Translations under genes and position numbers: made by a program
Shown: in pieces, positions 18,792 to 27,307 of the stretch
Layout: each line of letters starts with the position of its first letter
How positions within the stretch are numbered: the stretch's first letter is position 1
From: Ensifer sp. WSM1721
Lineage (GTDB): Bacteria; Pseudomonadota; Alphaproteobacteria; Rhizobiales; Rhizobiaceae
DNA: 64,000 nucleotides
Assembly: GCF_000513895.2 (NCBI RefSeq)
Contig: NZ_CP165782.1
Coordinates: 310,001-374,000 of the forward strand
Direction: 5' to 3'
Notes under the pieces: model-generated
Told to the model about the DNA's origin: nothing
What the model saw: only the letters and a program-made list of their open reading frames with translations
Database searches by the model: none

Positions 18792-19160
18792 ATGGAAGCT
18801 GTGGCATCCAATGACCTGCGGATACAGAATGTTCTCGGCCGGTTGGAGATGATCATCGACAACGAGAACAGCCGCATCGGCGTGGACCCCGATTTCGACA
18901 TCAAGACGTCGAACGCTCACAAGAGCCGTTGCCTTTACGAGTTGACGATGCTCCATCGCGATGCCGCGCCCGGCGAAATCTCGCCCGCCTTCGTCTCGCA
19001 GACGCGTCATCTCCGCAACAAGCTGCAGATCAATGCCCAGAAGGTTGCCGCGCATCTGGAGGCCGTACGTTCCGTCGTCGATATCCTGAAGACGGCGGCC
19101 CAGGATGCGGATGCGGACGGCATCTATACCGAAGCGCAATTCCGCTATAGCGATTTCTGA
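18792..19160 (+). CDS. FlgN-like chaperone, tentative
   Basis: 122 residues, start after GGGGAG. All-helical, with a layout like FlgN, the chaperone for FlgK and FlgL: an N-terminal helix LRIQNVLGRLEMIIDNEN, a central AHKSRCLYELTML helix, and a long C-terminal helix LRNKLQINAQKVAAHLEAVR. Similarity is by pattern and position only. It overlaps the next gene by one base (TGATG). Confidence 0.65.
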   Translation: MEAVASNDLRIQNVLGRLEMIIDNENSRIGVDPDFDIKTSNAHKSRCLYELTMLHRDAAPGEISPAFVSQTRHLRNKLQINAQKVAAHLEAVRSVVDILKTAAQDADADGIYTEAQFRYSDF

Positions 19161-19729
19161 TGCTGAAGCTCGTTCTCACCGGTGTCTGGGTCTGCGCCGT
19201 CACGCTCGGATCCGTGTATTTTTCGATGCAGCACGCGTCGGCGCCTGCGATTTCCGACGCCGAGGCCGACCGTCGCGCATCGGAGGAATACGTGCCGGGG
19301 GAAATCATAACGGTTCCCGCCATCAAGGACGGGGCCGTGCAGGGTTATTTCCTTGCAAAGCTCTCCTTCTCGGCGACGAGAGAAGGCATTGCGAAGCTGC
19401 ATGCGCCGCTTAGGCAGCTCGTCACCGACGAACTGTACGACATGCTTGTCGGCTCGCAGTACATCGATATCGCCGACTCCGAGACCTTCGACCTGCCGGG
19501 CTTCAAAGGTGCGGTCAAGGACGGTCTCAACAAGAAGCTCGGGAGCGAAGTCATCACCGAGGTCCTGGTCGAGCAGCTCGAATATCTGACCAAGGACGAC
19601 GTCGAACGTGTGGCGAACAGCCAGAACAGGCCGTACCAGAAGCCGGTCCCGGTCGTCGACAAAAATGGAAAGGTTGCGGCCGACAAGATACCCGAAGGCG
19701 CCGTGTCGGCGACCGGCAGCGCGCATTAG
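19160..19729 (+). CDS. FliL-like membrane-anchored protein, tentative
   Basis: 189 residues with one N-terminal membrane helix (LKLVLTGVWVCAVTLGSVYF) and a periplasmic domain. Residues about 60-155 (GYFLAKLSFSATREGIAKLH, LRQLVTDELYDMLVG, GLNKKLGSEVITEVLVEQLE) have the topology and helix-strand order of FliL, which strengthens stators. No diagnostic motif proves this. Its TAG stop at 19727 lies inside the left arm of the 277-bp palindromic element, so the C-terminus may have been reshaped by that element. Confidence 0.68.
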   Translation: MLKLVLTGVWVCAVTLGSVYFSMQHASAPAISDAEADRRASEEYVPGEIITVPAIKDGAVQGYFLAKLSFSATREGIAKLHAPLRQLVTDELYDMLVGSQYIDIADSETFDLPGFKGAVKDGLNKKLGSEVITEVLVEQLEYLTKDDVERVANSQNRPYQKPVPVVDKNGKVAADKIPEGAVSATGSAH

Positions 19730-20001
19730 AGCCCTTCAGGGTTAAATGGAAACAGTTCTGTTGGCTCAAACGGAGTCGGATGGTCGACCGGCCGGCGCGC
19801 GGCGTAGCCAAAGCATACGTCCAAGCCGGCCGGCCGATCGGGGCCCGTTTCAGCCAACCCGCAGGGCCGGGCATCTTTCCGCCAGGCTCAGAGGCGATCG
19901 TCTCGGCCGTACATCCGGGTACGCCCTTCGCCGATCGCCTCTGCCCTGACGAAAACCTGCTCCGGCAGAACTGCTTCCATTTAACCCTGAAGGGCTCTAA
20001 T
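19725..20001. repeat. 277-bp structured palindromic element with 36-bp terminal inverted repeats
   Basis: The arms 19725-19760 and 19966-20001 match at 35 of 36 positions as inverted repeats, beginning ATTAGAGCCCTTCAGGG. Inside are a second stem (19761-19773 with 19845-19857, 12 of 13) and a third, perfect 12-bp stem (19889-19900 CAGAGGCGATCG with 19932-19943). The element can therefore fold as a cruciform with two side stems. It has no open frame. It lies exactly between convergent genes, and its outer bases form the TAG stops of both. It may be a MITE-like insertion, a bidirectional terminator, or both. Confidence 0.8.
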
Positions 20002-20968
20002 CCTGCGCGTGGTTTGAGCCGACCTTGGCCGTCAGGCGGCCGATCGCAACATACAGGGGATAGAGGCTCGCGGCGGCAAGACCGGTCTCCGCCCACAGTC
20101 TGAGGCCGACCGGCAGAGCCATGACGAGCAGACCGAGGGATTTACCGAGCGTCCGCAAACGACCGGCGAGCGTTGCATCGCGCTGATGCTCCAGAATTGT
20201 CGAGATCGCACCTTTTTCGAGGCAGCGGGCGCGGACCCACGACGTGGTCGTGTGATAGACCGGGACTGTTTCCGCCACCCAGGCCTCCGCCGCCCAGGCA
20301 AAGGAGAACCCTTTCGCCCTGCACCGATCGAAGAAGTCCGCGTCGCCGACACCGACGATGTTGAGCGTCGGATTGAGAAACGGCTGAGCCATCCCGTCGA
20401 GCACCCGTCGTGTGATCAGGACGTTGCCTGCGGAATAGAGAATGGGTACCGGCCCGGTCTCGTCATAAGGGGGCCTGAAAACGGGATGCCGCTTCCATTT
20501 CTGATCCCGCGGGTGCTGGAAGACGGGCAACTGCGGACCACCGACGATGTCCGCTCCATGGGCGTCCCGGACCGCGACAAGACAATCCAGCCATTCGGGA
20601 GCAGCGACCTCGTCATCATAGATGGCGGCGAGCACGGCGAGATTGGGATAGAGATTGAGGGCGGCCGCCCAACCGGCGTTGCATGCATGGGCGAGCCCGC
20701 GGCGGCGAACGACGATAATGGTGGAATCCAACGCGTGCCGGACGAGGAAATCCTTCGCCGCTCGCGCCCCTGCCAGACCGTCCGCGTCGTTTTCGACGAC
20801 GATGGTCGCCAAAGGTATGTCGGGCCGCTGCGAGACGATGGTTTTCAGCGTCTTAAGGAGGTGGTCCGGTCGGCGGAACGTCGGCACGACGATGACGAGT
20901 TCGATATCCGCTGCGTCTTCCAGCCTGGTCTGGAAATGGATGGAAACATCCTCGCCGTTCGACTTCAT
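19997..20968 (-). CDS. Family 2 glycosyltransferase
   Basis: 323 residues. The N-terminal GT-A fold starts ELVIVVPTFRRPDHLLKTLK. The aspartates in IYDDEVAAPEWLD (metal/nucleotide-sugar binding) and the later GDADFFDRC motif fit family 2. A short hydrophobic stretch near the C-terminus (LGLLVMALPVGLRLWA) suggests membrane association. The sugar donor and acceptor are unknown; an envelope or extracellular polysaccharide is likely. ATG 20968 is preferred over TTG 20974. It is convergent with the motility region across the palindromic element and not obviously part of it. Confidence 0.85.
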   Translation of the reverse strand: MKSNGEDVSIHFQTRLEDAADIELVIVVPTFRRPDHLLKTLKTIVSQRPDIPLATIVVENDADGLAGARAAKDFLVRHALDSTIIVVRRRGLAHACNAGWAAALNLYPNLAVLAAIYDDEVAAPEWLDCLVAVRDAHGADIVGGPQLPVFQHPRDQKWKRHPVFRPPYDETGPVPILYSAGNVLITRRVLDGMAQPFLNPTLNIVGVGDADFFDRCRAKGFSFAWAAEAWVAETVPVYHTTTSWVRARCLEKGAISTILEHQRDATLAGRLRTLGKSLGLLVMALPVGLRLWAETGLAAASLYPLYVAIGRLTAKVGSNHAQD

Positions 20969-20974
20969 CGTCAA

Positions 20975-21336
20975 AATCCGCGTACAGAGTTAGGCAATCA
21001 CTGCAACAAAATCTTCCTGAAGAGATGAGCCGAAAACGGCTTTCAGATGAGAAGTTTACGCCGCGCGTCAGCACATTGCAAAAGCCGAATTGATGGCTCG
21101 GGGATACCACTCAACGCTGCTCGCGCCGGCGCAGCGGTGCCTCAGCGAATCTTGCGTGACGGGACGGGTCTTTCATCAATGCAAGGAAATGGGGTTGGCG
21201 GCCGGCCGGAAGCCGCGGCGACGTCTTTAGGCTCTTGCATTTATGCGTTTGGAACAGCATAGGGCGCATGCAGGCAATCGCTTGAGGCCGCGTAATTTAA
21301 AGTGTGCCGCATTCAGGACCAGCCGGGAGACATGCC
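20975..21336. other. Intergenic region, no gene seen
   Basis: A 360-bp gap between the divergent glycosyltransferase and folD genes. It must hold both promoters. No open frame with a ribosome site, no hairpin with a T-run and no repeat could be recognised. Confidence 0.5.
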
Positions 21337-22236
21337 GTGACGACTGTGATTGATGGCAAGAACGTTGCCGCTTCGGTCATCGAAATCGTGAAATCCGCCA
21401 CCAGGGCGCTGGAAAGCGAAACGGGCGTGCGGGCGGGACTCGCGGTGGTCATCGTCGGCGACGATCCGGCAAGCCATGCCTATGTGTCGGCGAAGAGCAA
21501 GATGGCGAAGGATTGCGGCTTCCTGTCGGTCCAGCATACGCTGCCCGAAGAGACCTCGCAGGAGGAACTGGCCGCACTGGTCGCGGAGCTCAATGCCGAC
21601 CCGTCCATCCACGGCATTCTCGTGCAACTGCCTCTGCCGAAACATCTCCGGTCCGAACCGATCATCCAGTCGATCCAGCCGGAGAAAGATGTCGACGGGC
21701 TGCACGTCGTCAATGCCGGCAAGGTCGCGACCGGCGATCTCGAAGGCGGCCTCGTCTCCTGCACGCCGGCGGGCGCCATGGTCTTCGTGCGCCGTAACTA
21801 CGGAGAGGATCTTTCCGGCCTCAATGCCGTCGTCATTGGTCGCTCAAACCTCTTCGGCAAGCCGATGTCGGCGTTGCTTCTCGCGGCGAACGCGACGGTC
21901 ACGACGGCGCATTCTCGCACCAAGGACCTTGCCGGCGTCTGCCGCAACGCCGACATCCTTGTCGCCGCGGTCGGCCGTCCGGAGATGGTCAAGGCCGATT
22001 GGGTCAAGCCCGGTGCCATGGTCATCGATGTCGGCATCAATCGCGTTCCGGCGCCGGAGCGCGGCGAAGGCAAGACGAAGCTCGTTGGCGACGTCGCTTT
22101 CGAGGAATGCGCCAAGGTCGCAAGCGTGATTACGCCTGTGCCGGGGGGCGTCGGACCGATGACGATCGCCATGCTGATGGCGAACACGATCATCGCCGCC
22201 TGCCGCAAGGCCGGCCGCAACCCGCCGAAGTTCTGA
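21337..22236 (+). CDS. folD: Bifunctional methylenetetrahydrofolate dehydrogenase/cyclohydrolase FolD
   Basis: 299 residues. FolD oxidises 5,10-methylene-THF to methenyl-THF with NADP and hydrolyses it to 10-formyl-THF for purine and fMet-tRNA synthesis. Visible signatures are [14 protein letters not shown] (catalytic Tyr/Lys), the [12 protein letters not shown] loop, [21 protein letters not shown] (NADP site) and [15 protein letters not shown]. The GTG at 21337 gives the usual N-terminus and has GGGAGA upstream; GTG 21304 is less likely. Rhizobia often have two folD copies. Confidence 0.96.
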   Translation: MTTVIDGKNVAASVIEIVKSATRALESETGVRAGLAVVIVGDDPASHAYVSAKSKMAKDCGFLSVQHTLPEETSQEELAALVAELNADPSIHGILVQLPLPKHLRSEPIIQSIQPEKDVDGLHVVNAGKVATGDLEGGLVSCTPAGAMVFVRRNYGEDLSGLNAVVIGRSNLFGKPMSALLLAANATVTTAHSRTKDLAGVCRNADILVAAVGRPEMVKADWVKPGAMVIDVGINRVPAPERGEGKTKLVGDVAFEECAKVASVITPVPGGVGPMTIAMLMANTIIAACRKAGRNPPKF

Positions 22237-22269
22237 GAACGCCAGAGCGCAGGCGTCTCTTGATCTCAC

Positions 22270-23307
22270 TTATCGGCCGGGCACCGGCCCTGTCGAGGCC
22301 CGCACGATCAGCTCGGCGCGCCAAAGCTCCTGCTCGGGATAGTCTCCGCGGTTGAGGATGCCGCCGATCAGCCGCTTGGCGATGCGTGCGCCTGCGGCCC
22401 TGAGCGAAGAGCGCGTCGTCGTCAGCGGGACGCTGAAGTTTTCTGGTTTCAGCATCGGCAGAACGTCGTCATGAGCGATGACGGAGATGTCGCTGCCGAT
22501 TGCGAGACCTGCCTGGTTGATCGCGCGCACGGCCCCGAGCGCCAGCACCGTACTCGAGCAAAGAACGGCGGTCGGCGGATCCGGCCGCCCGAGGAAACGC
22601 CTCATGCTGCGATAACCGTATTCGTCCGTCATAGCCGAATGATGGACCAGCGCCTCGTCCAGTCGCAGGCCCTTTTCCTCGAGAGCGCGTACCACGCCCT
22701 TTTTCCGGCGGATGGAGAAGCTCAGATAGTCCGGTCCGTTGATGAGAGCGATCCGATGATGGCCGAGCTGGATGAGAAGCTTCGTCGCATCATAGAACGC
22801 GCCCTTATTGTCGATATCGAGAAACGGATAATCCCGCGGGCCGCCGATCGAGCGGCCGTGCACGACGAAGGGAATCGAGAGCGACTTCAATATGGCGATG
22901 CGGGGATCGTTCGCGCGCATGTAGGCAATAAAGACCGCATCGACATTGCCGCTTGCCGCCAGCCGCCGGAACGTCGCCTCCTCGTCGTCAGGCGCACTCG
23001 GGTTCAGCACGAAGTGGAAGTCGTGCTTCACTGCCTCCTCAGCGAGCCCAGCCAGGAATTCGCCGAAATGGATATCGGAATCGATGCCGGAAGCGATCGG
23101 CATGACGAGACCTATGGAATAGGCCTTGCCGGTCGCGAGCCGCTGCGCAGCGCGGTTGGGCCGATAGCCCGTCTCGCGTACCGCCTGCAAAACGCGCTTC
23201 CGTGTTTCGGCATTGACTTCCGGGTAGCCGTTGAGCGCCCGGCTGACGGTCGTCTGCGACAGGCCGAGCTGCTGCGCGAGCTGCTTGAGATTGACCGCCA
23301 TGCTCAT
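22270..23307 (-). CDS. aglR: LacI-family repressor of alpha-glucoside use, AglR
   Basis: 345 residues. The N-terminal helix-turn-helix reads NLKQLAQQLGLSQTTVSRAL, with a hinge helix near 50, then a periplasmic-binding-protein-like effector domain (about 60-335). It diverges from aglEFGAK, and AAAGCGCTTT operators lie in front of both transcription units, so it should repress the agl genes and itself, with an alpha-glucoside as inducer. ATG 23307 (GGAGGAAT upstream) is chosen; the open frame extends 17 codons further 5' across the operator. Confidence 0.92.
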   Translation of the reverse strand: MSMAVNLKQLAQQLGLSQTTVSRALNGYPEVNAETRKRVLQAVRETGYRPNRAAQRLATGKAYSIGLVMPIASGIDSDIHFGEFLAGLAEEAVKHDFHFVLNPSAPDDEEATFRRLAASGNVDAVFIAYMRANDPRIAILKSLSIPFVVHGRSIGGPRDYPFLDIDNKGAFYDATKLLIQLGHHRIALINGPDYLSFSIRRKKGVVRALEEKGLRLDEALVHHSAMTDEYGYRSMRRFLGRPDPPTAVLCSSTVLALGAVRAINQAGLAIGSDISVIAHDDVLPMLKPENFSVPLTTTRSSLRAAGARIAKRLIGGILNRGDYPEQELWRAELIVRASTGPVPGR

Positions 23308-23314
23308 TATTCCT

Positions 23315-23330
23315 CCCAAAGCGCTTTGGG
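23315..23330. promoter_or_regulatory. Candidate AglR operator in front of aglR
   Basis: The perfect 16-bp palindrome CCCAAAGCGCTTTGGG lies 8 bp before the aglR start on the minus strand. It has the CG-centred symmetry of LacI-family operators. Confidence 0.75.
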
Positions 23331-23516
23331 TATCTTTTTCATTTTCCCGTTTCAGCAAGCGCCTTTACGTCCTCTATCACTCGTGCTTGCCTGGAAAAAG
23401 CGAAAACCCGCGTTTGGCGCCGCAAAAATGCTACCTCAGAGCAAAAAATGCGGCGCCTGAAGGCGTCAGAGGAAAGCTCTTGACTCTTCCCCCGCGGCAA
23501 GGGAGTGTTAGCGAAC

Positions 23517-23530
23517 TCAAAGCGCTTTGA
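23517..23530. promoter_or_regulatory. Candidate AglR operator in front of aglE
   Basis: The perfect 14-bp palindrome TCAAAGCGCTTTGA shares the AAAGCGCTTT core with the site at 23315-23330. It lies 77 bp before aglE. The two centres are about 200 bp apart, allowing looping. The remaining bases of 23331-23606 hold both promoters. Confidence 0.75.
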
Positions 23531-23606
23531 ATTTGCCTTTGAATTCGTGCCTGACGATCCACCCGCGGCGCTTACGTCCCGGGTTTTCTTTTGGGGAGGA
23601 CTAGAC

Positions 23607-24965
23607 GTGAAGAGATCATTGCTGTGGGGCGCGGCTGCGCTCGCATTGCTTGCGGGCAGCGCCGGCGCTGCCGACCTGAAGTTCAAGCCGGGCGAAGATT
23701 CCAAGTTCAACTGGGCGAGCTTCGAGGAGTTCAAGAAGGGCCATGATCTGAAGGGCCAGACGCTCACGGTCTTCGGGCCTTGGCGTGGCGAGGACGAAAC
23801 CCTGTTCAAAAGCGTTTATGCCTATTTCGCCGAGGCGACGGGGGTGGAGGTCAAGTACTCGTCCTCAGAGAACTACGAGCAGCAGATCGTCATCGACACG
23901 CAGGCAGGCAGCCCGCCGGATGTGGCGATCCTACCGCAGCCGGGTCTGATCGCCGATCTCGCCGCCAAGGGTCTTCTGACGCCGCTCGGCGACGAAACCA
24001 AGCAATGGCTCCTCGATAACTATGCCGCCGGTCAGTCCTGGGTGGACCTTTCCACCTACAACGGCAAGGACGGCCAGCCGGCGCTCTACGCCTTCCCCTA
24101 CAAGATTGATGTGAAGTCGCTCGTCTGGTACGTGCCGGAAAACTTCGAGGATGCCGGCTACGAAGTCCCGAAGACCATGGAGGAATTGAAGGCGCTGACG
24201 GAGCAAATCGCCGAGGACGGCGAGAAGCCCTGGTGCATTGGGCTCGGCTCCGGTGGTGCAACGGGCTGGCCCGCGACCGACTGGGTCGAGGACCTGATGC
24301 TGCGCACGCAGCCCGCCGACGTCTACGACAAGTGGGTCAAGAATGAGATCCCGTTCACCGATCCGGCCATCACCGCGGCGCTCGATGAGTTCGGTTGGTT
24401 CGCGCGCAACGACAAGTTCGTCGATGGCGGCGCGGCGGCTGTCGCCTCGACCGATTTCCGCGACAGTCCCAAGGGCCTCTTCGCCTCTCCGCCGAAGTGC
24501 TACCTGCATCACCAGGCCTCGTTCATTCCGTCCTTCTTCCCAGAGGGAACGGTCGTCGGGGAAGATGCCGACTTCTTCTACATGCCGCCTTACGAGAGCA
24601 AGAAGGAGCTCGGCAATCCGGTGCTCGGCGCAGGCACGCTCGCGATGATCACCAAGGATACGCCGGCTGCGCGCGCTTTCATCGAGTTTCTGAAGACCCC
24701 GATCGCGCACGAGGTCTGGATGGCGCAGACCAGCTTCCTGACGCCCTACAAGAGCGTCAATGTCGACGTCTACGGCAACCCGCCGCTCAAGAAGCAGGGC
24801 GAGATCCTGCTCAGCGCGACGACCTTCCGTTTCGACGGCTCCGACCTGATGCCCGGCAAGATCGGTGCGGGCGCCTTCTGGACCGGCATGGTCGATTTCG
24901 TGGGCGGCAAGTCCTCCGCCGATGTGGCGGCTGGCGTGCAGAAAGCGTGGGACGCGATCAAGTAA
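23607..24965 (+). CDS. aglE: Alpha-glucoside ABC transporter, substrate-binding protein AglE
   Basis: 452 residues, GTG start after GGGGAGGA. Signal peptide VKRSLLWGAAALALLAGSAG with cleavage near AGAADL. The rest is a family 1 solute-binding protein (LTVFGPWRGEDETLFKSV, QAGSPPDVAILPQPGLI, the CIGLGSGGATGWPATDWVED pocket region). In S. meliloti Agl imports sucrose, maltose, trehalose and other alpha-glucosides. It is first in the operon and separated from aglF by a strong stem-loop. Confidence 0.95.
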   Translation: MKRSLLWGAAALALLAGSAGAADLKFKPGEDSKFNWASFEEFKKGHDLKGQTLTVFGPWRGEDETLFKSVYAYFAEATGVEVKYSSSENYEQQIVIDTQAGSPPDVAILPQPGLIADLAAKGLLTPLGDETKQWLLDNYAAGQSWVDLSTYNGKDGQPALYAFPYKIDVKSLVWYVPENFEDAGYEVPKTMEELKALTEQIAEDGEKPWCIGLGSGGATGWPATDWVEDLMLRTQPADVYDKWVKNEIPFTDPAITAALDEFGWFARNDKFVDGGAAAVASTDFRDSPKGLFASPPKCYLHHQASFIPSFFPEGTVVGEDADFFYMPPYESKKELGNPVLGAGTLAMITKDTPAARAFIEFLKTPIAHEVWMAQTSFLTPYKSVNVDVYGNPPLKKQGEILLSATTFRFDGSDLMPGKIGAGAFWTGMVDFVGGKSSADVAAGVQKAWDAIK

Positions 24966-24974
24966 AGCCAGTTG

Positions 24975-25002
24975 AGGCGGACGATGGGGCCATCGTCCGC
25001 CT
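24975..25002 (+). other. Stem-loop between aglE and aglF
   Basis: Perfect 13-bp arms (24975-24987, 24990-25002) with a 2-nt centre, no T-run. Hairpins here in binding-protein operons commonly protect the 5' message and lower expression of the permease genes; that role is inferred. Confidence 0.7.
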
Positions 25003-25120
25003 GTTCCTCATTTCGGACGGCCTTCGGACAAGCGGGCGGTCCCAACCAAAAACGGTAGCAGCCGTCACGCGACGCGCCCGATGAGGCGTCTCCGAAGGCG
25101 TGAGAGGGGAGGAATGTGTC

Positions 25121-26131
25121 ATGGAGCAATTGATTGCTGCCATTCTCACGATGGTGGCCGGTGTTCTGGTCTGCGCAGCCTATTTCTGGGGCACGAATCT
25201 GATTCTCGACTGGATCTTCCCATCCAAAGGGAAGTTCGGTGCCGTCGCGTCCCGCAACCTGCGCATCGCGAATAGCATTCGCCCTTGGCTGTTTCTTGCG
25301 CCGGCCCTGCTGGCGCTGACGCTCTATCTCGTCTACCCCGTCGTCCAATCGGTCTGGCTGAGCCTGCACGACAGGGGTGGCCAGAACTTCGTCGGGATCA
25401 GCAACTATCAATGGATGGTCAATGACGGCGAGTTCCGGCAGTCGATTTTCAACAATTTCCTCTGGCTCCTGGTGGTTCCGGCGCTCTCCACCTTCTTCGG
25501 CCTCATCATCGCAGCGCTGACTGACCGGATCTGGTGGGGCAATATCGCCAAGACCCTGATCTTCATGCCGATGGCGATCTCCTTCGTCGGCGCGGCCGTC
25601 ATATGGAAATTCATTTACGACTATCGCGCCGCAGGCACGGAGCAGATCGGCCTGCTGAACGCGATCGTCGTCGCCTTCGGCGGTGGGCCGCAGGCCTGGA
25701 TCACGCTGCCCTTCTGGAACAACTTCTTCCTGATGGCCATCCTCATCTGGATCCAGACGGGCTTTGCCATGGTCATCCTTTCGGCGGCGCTGCGCGGCAT
25801 CCCCGAGGAGACGATCGAGGCGGCGGTGATCGACGGCGCCAACGGCTGGCAGATCTTCTTCAAGATCATGGTGCCGCAGATCTGGGGCACGATCGCGGTC
25901 GTCTGGACCACCATCACCATCCTCGTTCTCAAGGTCTTCGATATCGTGCTGGCGATGACGAACGGTCAGTGGCAGAGCCAGGTGCTCGCCAATCTGATGT
26001 TCGACTGGATGTTCCGCGGTGGCGGCGATTTCGGTCGCGGCGCATCGATCGCCGTGGTCATCATGGTCCTCGTCATCCCGATCATGATCTGGAACATCCG
26101 CAATGCTGCCAAGGAAGCGGGGGGCCGCTGA
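25121..26131 (+). CDS. aglF: Alpha-glucoside ABC transporter permease AglF
   Basis: 336 residues, start after GAGGGGAGGA. An extra N-terminal helix (LIAAILTMVAGVLVCAAYFW) precedes the usual six of a MalF-type permease. The EAA loop that contacts the ATPase is GIPEETIEAAVIDGANGWQIFFKIMVP, near residue 225-250. It pairs with AglG in the inner membrane. The stop is 1 bp before the aglG ATG. Confidence 0.95.
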   Translation: MEQLIAAILTMVAGVLVCAAYFWGTNLILDWIFPSKGKFGAVASRNLRIANSIRPWLFLAPALLALTLYLVYPVVQSVWLSLHDRGGQNFVGISNYQWMVNDGEFRQSIFNNFLWLLVVPALSTFFGLIIAALTDRIWWGNIAKTLIFMPMAISFVGAAVIWKFIYDYRAAGTEQIGLLNAIVVAFGGGPQAWITLPFWNNFFLMAILIWIQTGFAMVILSAALRGIPEETIEAAVIDGANGWQIFFKIMVPQIWGTIAVVWTTITILVLKVFDIVLAMTNGQWQSQVLANLMFDWMFRGGGDFGRGASIAVVIMVLVIPIMIWNIRNAAKEAGGR

Positions 26132-26132
26132 A

Positions 26133-27278
26133 ATGAATCCGTCCACCCGTTCGCCGCTCATGTGGGCGGTTCATCTGTCCGTCCTGCTTCTGGTCCTGCT
26201 CTGGACCATGCCGACGGCAGGCCTTTTGATTTCGTCCTTGCGCGACAAGGACCAGCTCGCCGTCTCCGGCTGGTGGACAGCGCTTGCCACCTCCTCACGC
26301 AACGCCGTCGCACGCGCACCGTCGCCCGAAAGTCAGGTCGAGCGCGACGGCAAGTTCGTCATTTCCGGCAACGTGCTCGAAGGCCAGGGTGGCCAGATTT
26401 CCGCCTTCGGCTTTTCCAGCCGCGAGCCCGCCAAATTCAAACCCGGCGAGACGGCCGAGCTCAATGACGGCGAAAGGCTGACGGTACAGGCTGACGGCAG
26501 CTTCGAAATCGTCTCGGATCAGCGGATGGAGGGATCGCGCGGCCAGCGAATCTTCTTCACGGCCTCGACGCCGCCGCGCTTCACGCTCGACAACTACGCC
26601 GAGGTGCTGAGCGCGGCAGGCATCGGCAGGTCCTTCCTCAATTCGCTGACCGTTGCCGTCCCGTCCACGGTTATCCCTATCCTGATCGCCGCCTTCGCGG
26701 CCTATGCGCTTGCCTGGATGCCCTTTCCGGGGCGCGCACTGCTGCTCGCCGTCGTCGTCGGCCTGCTCGTAGTACCTCTGCAGATGTCCCTCATTCCGCT
26801 GCTGCAGCTCTACAACGGTGTTGGCGCGTTCTTCGGCGTCCCGGCCAAGACCTATATGGGCATCTGGCTTGCCCATACCGGCTTCGGACTGCCGCTGGCG
26901 ATCTACCTCCTGCGCAACTACATGGCCGGGCTGCCGCGCGAGATCATGGAATCCGCGCGGGTGGATGGTGCCAGCGATTTCGAGATCTTCGTCAAGATCG
27001 TCCTGCCTCTGTCTTTCCCGGCGCTCGCCTCCTTCGCGATCTTTCAGTTCCTGTGGACCTGGAACGACCTGCTCGTCGCTCTGGTCTTCCTCGGCGCGGG
27101 GGATGACGAACTGGTGCTGACCGGCCGCCTCGTCAACCTTCTCGGCTCCCGCGGCGGCAATTGGGAAATCCTTACCGCCTCCGCCTTCATCACCATCATC
27201 GTTCCGTTGATCGTCTTCTTCGCCCTGCAGCGCTATCTCGTTCGCGGCCTGCTGGCGGGATCGGTCAAGGGCGGCTGA
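26133..27278 (+). CDS. aglG: Alpha-glucoside ABC transporter permease AglG
   Basis: 381 residues, a MalG-type permease. After the first membrane helix (about 12-34) comes a periplasmic insertion of roughly 100 residues rich in Gly/Ser (about 45-150, including VLEGQGGQISAFGFSSREP), then five more helices. The EAA motif is LPREIMESARVDGASDFEIF. Most MalG-like permeases have a much shorter loop here; it may contact AglE. It follows aglF after 1 bp. Confidence 0.95.
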   Translation: MNPSTRSPLMWAVHLSVLLLVLLWTMPTAGLLISSLRDKDQLAVSGWWTALATSSRNAVARAPSPESQVERDGKFVISGNVLEGQGGQISAFGFSSREPAKFKPGETAELNDGERLTVQADGSFEIVSDQRMEGSRGQRIFFTASTPPRFTLDNYAEVLSAAGIGRSFLNSLTVAVPSTVIPILIAAFAAYALAWMPFPGRALLLAVVVGLLVVPLQMSLIPLLQLYNGVGAFFGVPAKTYMGIWLAHTGFGLPLAIYLLRNYMAGLPREIMESARVDGASDFEIFVKIVLPLSFPALASFAIFQFLWTWNDLLVALVFLGAGDDELVLTGRLVNLLGSRGGNWEILTASAFITIIVPLIVFFALQRYLVRGLLAGSVKGG

Positions 27279-27307
27279 TCCATTCACGACAAGGACCACC
27301 ACAACAT

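Noticed and set aside
24975..25002. aglE-aglF hairpin as a Rho-independent terminator
   Set aside because: No T-run follows and the genes downstream belong to the same system; listed as a stem-loop instead.
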